This document shows positions 61,542-64,000 of a stretch of DNA of 64,000 bases, in pieces; the first letter of the stretch is position 1; each line of letters starts with the position of its first letter. This DNA is from Vibrio sp. Isolate32. GTDB taxonomy: Bacteria; Pseudomonadota; Gammaproteobacteria; Enterobacterales; Vibrionaceae. A program made the position numbers and the translations under genes. The stretch spans positions 1,647 to 65,646 of the forward strand of contig NZ_JAKEUQ010000001.1 in NCBI RefSeq assembly GCF_022397955.1, given 5' to 3'. The notes below the pieces were generated by a model. It was not told where the DNA came from. It saw only the letters and a program-made list of their open reading frames with translations, and searched no databases.

Positions 61542-62357
61542 TTAAATCTGTTTGCGGTACACTCTTAGCATAAAATCAGCTTCACAGTTGAATTGCTCTA
61601 CGTTGGTGAGTTGTTGTTTAAACTCTTCAGTCGCTTTCCAAGCAAACGGCGTCATCTGTAGCAGGTCGAATGCATCAGACCCCGATAGTTCCATCATATA
61701 GTTTAGATGCTCTTGGTGCTCAAGAGTAAAACCTTCGATCAATTCAGGATCTTCATCGTGTAAACGCACACCATCATAAATGGTGTCACGCAACTGATAT
61801 AGATGTCGGCTTGCTGGTGTTACTGTAATCACGACACCATTGTCTTTAATTGTGCGTTGGAGCTCTTCTGCCTTACATGGTGCATAAATGCGTAGAATGC
61901 CGTCTAAGCTGTTTTCAGCAAAGGGTAGACGATGGCTAGAGGCAACAGAGAAGTCGACAGCTGGGTAGCGTTTAGCCGCGTATTTGATAGCAACCTTAGA
62001 AATGTCTAGACCAAAAATAGCACCGTTCTTATCTTGAAGATTCAGCGCGATTTCATTGGTGTAATATCCCTCGCCACAACCAATGTCCAATAGGCTAGGT
62101 GCCGTTTCTGGTAGATAGTTTGAACAGAGTTTGACGACTGCTTGGCGCATAGGATTGTAATGGTTGCCTTCTAGGAAACGACGACGTGCTTGCATCATCT
62201 CTTTGTTGTCACCTGGATCTTTTGAACGTTTATGATGTGCAGGCATCAAGTTGACGTAGCCTTCTTTTGCTATATCGAACTGATGGTTCTTTTCACACTT
62301 AAACGTACGATCGTTTTGAGATAAAGGTTGGTGACACAGAGGACATTGGTAGTGCAT
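61542..62357 (-). CDS. rlmA: 23S rRNA (guanine-N1)-methyltransferase RlmA
   Basis: Methylates G745 of 23S rRNA. The N-terminal zinc finger (YQCPLCHQPLSQNDRTFKCEKNHQFD, ligands C5, C8, C21 and H25-type) is followed by HKRSKDPGDNKEMMQARRRFLEGNHY and a SAM domain with LLDIGCGEGYYTNEIA, FGLDISKVAIKYAAKRYP and LDGILRIYAPCKAEEL. The length of 271 residues is normal. The start at 62357 places the zinc finger at the very N-terminus, as expected. Confidence 0.95.
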   Translation of the reverse strand: MHYQCPLCHQPLSQNDRTFKCEKNHQFDIAKEGYVNLMPAHHKRSKDPGDNKEMMQARRRFLEGNHYNPMRQAVVKLCSNYLPETAPSLLDIGCGEGYYTNEIALNLQDKNGAIFGLDISKVAIKYAAKRYPAVDFSVASSHRLPFAENSLDGILRIYAPCKAEELQRTIKDNGVVITVTPASRHLYQLRDTIYDGVRLHDEDPELIEGFTLEHQEHLNYMMELSGSDAFDLLQMTPFAWKATEEFKQQLTNVEQFNCEADFMLRVYRKQI

Positions 62358-62562
62358 GACGATCTCAGAGCATAGAGTAGGGCGGCAAATTCTATCAAAA
62401 AGGACTCCGTCAGGCTAAATAAAAAAGCTGTCATTGGTGGCTCTAGAGATACGGAGTATTAGGCCTGACAACATTAAAAATCATTGCTTCGATTTCGGTC
62501 ACGTTTGTCTGCCGTTTTTCTGGGTATGGTTCACTCTTCAATAGCGTGAATAAGAAACTGAT

Positions 62563-63531
62563 ATGAAAAAGAAAATTATCCTCGATACCGACCCAGGCAT
62601 CGATGACGCAATGGCCATTTTATTTGCAGAAGCTCATCCAGAGATTGAGCTGATGGGGATTACGACGGTCTATGGCAATGCGACGATAGACAACGGCACT
62701 CAGAATGCGCTTTATCTAAAGCAAAAGTTTGATATGAATGCGCTGGTGGCAAAGGGCACTGATAAACCTTTAGTCAGAGATCCAGTTGGCGCTACCGTGG
62801 TCGTACATGGTGAAGCTGGTTTTGGTGATGTGAAAGCGCCAAGTTCGCTAGATGTCTCAGCGATTGAAAAAACAGCTTATCAGTTCATTATTGATAGTGT
62901 TCGTGCTGAGCCGGGAGAGATTACACTCATTGCTGTTGGGCCTCTCACTAACCTTGCTCTGGCGTTGGAAGCTGCCCCTGACATTGTCAATTTGGTTAAG
63001 GAAGTCGTCATTATGGGTGGAGCCTTTGGCGAAAATGACCATAGGGGTAATGTGACGCCATTTGCCGAAGCGAACATACACGATGACCCTCATGCTGCAG
63101 ACAAGGTCTTCACGGCATCATGGCCAGTGACAGTTATCGGGCTTGATGTAACAGAGGAGAGCTTCTTTACTGCTCAATACCTTGATGATTTGAGAGATGA
63201 TGCTGGAGAGGTAGGGCAGTTCATCTGGGATGTTAGCCGTTACTATTTGAAGTTCTACTCAGAAAAAGTGGGAATGGAAGGCTGTCACGTTCACGATCCA
63301 TCAGCCATTGCTTATGTCATCCAACCTTCTTTGTTTGAGTGCCGAAGTGGGGCAATTAGAGTGGTCACCGATGGACCTGCAGAGGGCATGACCATCCAGA
63401 AAAGCGACCAGCGTAGTTATATGAATGATGAGTGGAGTTCACTCCCGGCGCAGAACGTCGGCATTAAAGTAAACGATGAAGCGCTGCTGTCACTCTATAG
63501 AGAGACGTTAGTTCGATATTCTCAGAGTTAA
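62563..63531 (+). CDS. Inosine-uridine preferring nucleoside hydrolase family protein
   Basis: A 322-residue nucleoside hydrolase. The calcium-binding DTDPGIDDAMA motif, the VYGNATIDNGTQNAL block, GPLTNLALALE, VIMGGAFGENDHRGNVTPFAEANIHDDPHAADKVF and C-terminal HVHDPSAIAYV (His/Asp ligands) identify the fold. It releases ribose from nucleosides for salvage; base preference is uncertain. Monocistronic, followed by a terminator. Confidence 0.93.
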   Translation: MKKKIILDTDPGIDDAMAILFAEAHPEIELMGITTVYGNATIDNGTQNALYLKQKFDMNALVAKGTDKPLVRDPVGATVVVHGEAGFGDVKAPSSLDVSAIEKTAYQFIIDSVRAEPGEITLIAVGPLTNLALALEAAPDIVNLVKEVVIMGGAFGENDHRGNVTPFAEANIHDDPHAADKVFTASWPVTVIGLDVTEESFFTAQYLDDLRDDAGEVGQFIWDVSRYYLKFYSEKVGMEGCHVHDPSAIAYVIQPSLFECRSGAIRVVTDGPAEGMTIQKSDQRSYMNDEWSSLPAQNVGIKVNDEALLSLYRETLVRYSQS

Positions 63532-63561
63532 GTTTAATCGTTAGCCGATTGAGAGCAATAA

Positions 63562-63586
63562 AAAGGCCGGAGTGAACCGGCCTTTA
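63562..63586. terminator. Terminator between the nucleoside hydrolase and the mutarotase
   Basis: AAAGGCCGG / CCGGCCTTT perfect stem with a 6-base loop; usable in both directions. Confidence 0.88.
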
Positions 63587-63634
63587 ATGTGTCTTGCGTA
63601 GCGAACTGATTACAGAATCAATTCCTGAATAAGG

Positions 63635-64000
63635 TTACTGAACAGAAATCGTTGTAATCAGCTGGTGGCTCTCGCCAGGCTGAAGCGTTTTGCCTGCCTC
63701 TAAGCTCGGCGCGTGCAGTGTTGATTCAACACATAACATGGTTAGGTAACCATCGTCTTGCATGTCACCCATACCAGCCGCACCTTCTGCCCATGGGTTC
63801 CATAAAACCGCAGAGTTATGGCCTTGGTTTTTAACTGATAGAGTACGCTCAAGTTTTTTGTCCGTAACCAAGATCTGAGCTTCTGGTTGAGTGTACACTC
63901 GGTCAATGGTGTCGGTTAGCACAAGCTCAGCACCGCCTTGACAGATCTTGTCACCTTGCAGGCTGTCGATGTACTCAGCACCCATACCTGTGGTTGTTGT
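63635..64000 (-). CDS. D-hexose-6-phosphate mutarotase (YeaD family), C-terminal part
   Basis: The minus-strand frame is open to the window edge, so the N-terminus lies beyond 64000. The readable 121 codons contain GAEYIDSLQGDKICQGGAELVLTDTIDRVY, VKNQGHNSAVLWNPWAEGAAGMGDM and MLCVESTLHAPSLEAGKTLQPGESHQL, matching the C-terminal half of YeaD-type aldose 1-epimerases, including the catalytic-region glutamate in CVES. It interconverts anomers of hexose 6-phosphates. Confidence 0.9.
   Translation of the reverse strand, partial: TTTTGMGAEYIDSLQGDKICQGGAELVLTDTIDRVYTQPEAQILVTDKKLERTLSVKNQGHNSAVLWNPWAEGAAGMGDMQDDGYLTMLCVESTLHAPSLEAGKTLQPGESHQLITTISVQ

Overview
This is a chromosomal segment of a marine Vibrio, most likely of the Splendidus or Harveyi-like group. 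The basis is the gene order epmC/yfcL-mnmC-fabB-pdxB-asd-hubP-truA-accD-folC-dedD-cvpA-purF and apt-dnaX-ybaB-recR, a HubP-type polar landmark protein, and an alkaline phosphatase that closely resembles the known cold-active Vibrio enzyme. The species assignment is inference; no rRNA or tRNA gene was recognised.

Layout. 1-4.3 kb is accessory: the end of an IS66-type transposase broken by a 172-bp tandem duplication, a repeat-rich lipoprotein with a peptidoglycan-binding domain, and an intact but divergent EpmC-like gene lying just upstream of the decayed 3' half of a second, apparently native, epmC. 4.3-29.4 kb is ordinary core genome: yfcL, an FMN reductase, mnmC, fabB (with a structured 3'UTR where the sRNA FarS is expected), pdxB, asd, hubP, truA, accD, folC, dedD, cvpA-purF under a PurR box, a LysR regulator, an RssB-like response regulator, ybaN (apparently starting at ATT), apt, dnaX with a conserved A AAA AAG frameshift site, ybaB and recR. 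29.4-38.7 kb is an insertion between recR and aqpZ, bounded by two identical 28-bp copies of a terminator. It holds a dead IS3-family element, two small envelope proteins and a 2417-residue SpvB/RHS-type polymorphic-toxin-like protein.

38.7-44.5 kb holds aqpZ, a cysteine/serine catabolism cluster (cyuP transporter divergent from ridA-cyuA-YheO-like regulator) with a pair of matching palindromic operators, and two small cysteine-cluster proteins. 44.5-56 kb is a second accessory block next to an ISAs1-type remnant. It encodes a GntR regulator, a complete CUT1 sugar ABC importer, a beta-propeller lactonase, an L-xylulose/3-keto-L-gulonate kinase and the UlaD, UlaE and UlaF-type enzymes. Read together, these genes suggest import of unphosphorylated L-ascorbate (or a related lactone), ring opening to 3-keto-L-gulonate, ATP-dependent phosphorylation, and conversion to D-xylulose 5-phosphate. 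This would be a PTS-independent version of the Ula pathway, and it is the best candidate here for an undescribed system. Two identical-architecture inverted repeats upstream of the GntR gene are probable operators.

56-64 kb is mostly conserved Vibrio material on the minus strand: alkaline phosphatase, a BCCT transporter with a coiled-coil tail, a small tail-anchored-like protein, a ChaN-type lipoprotein and RlmA. A nucleoside hydrolase follows on the plus strand, then the 3' end of a YeaD-type mutarotase gene that runs off the window.
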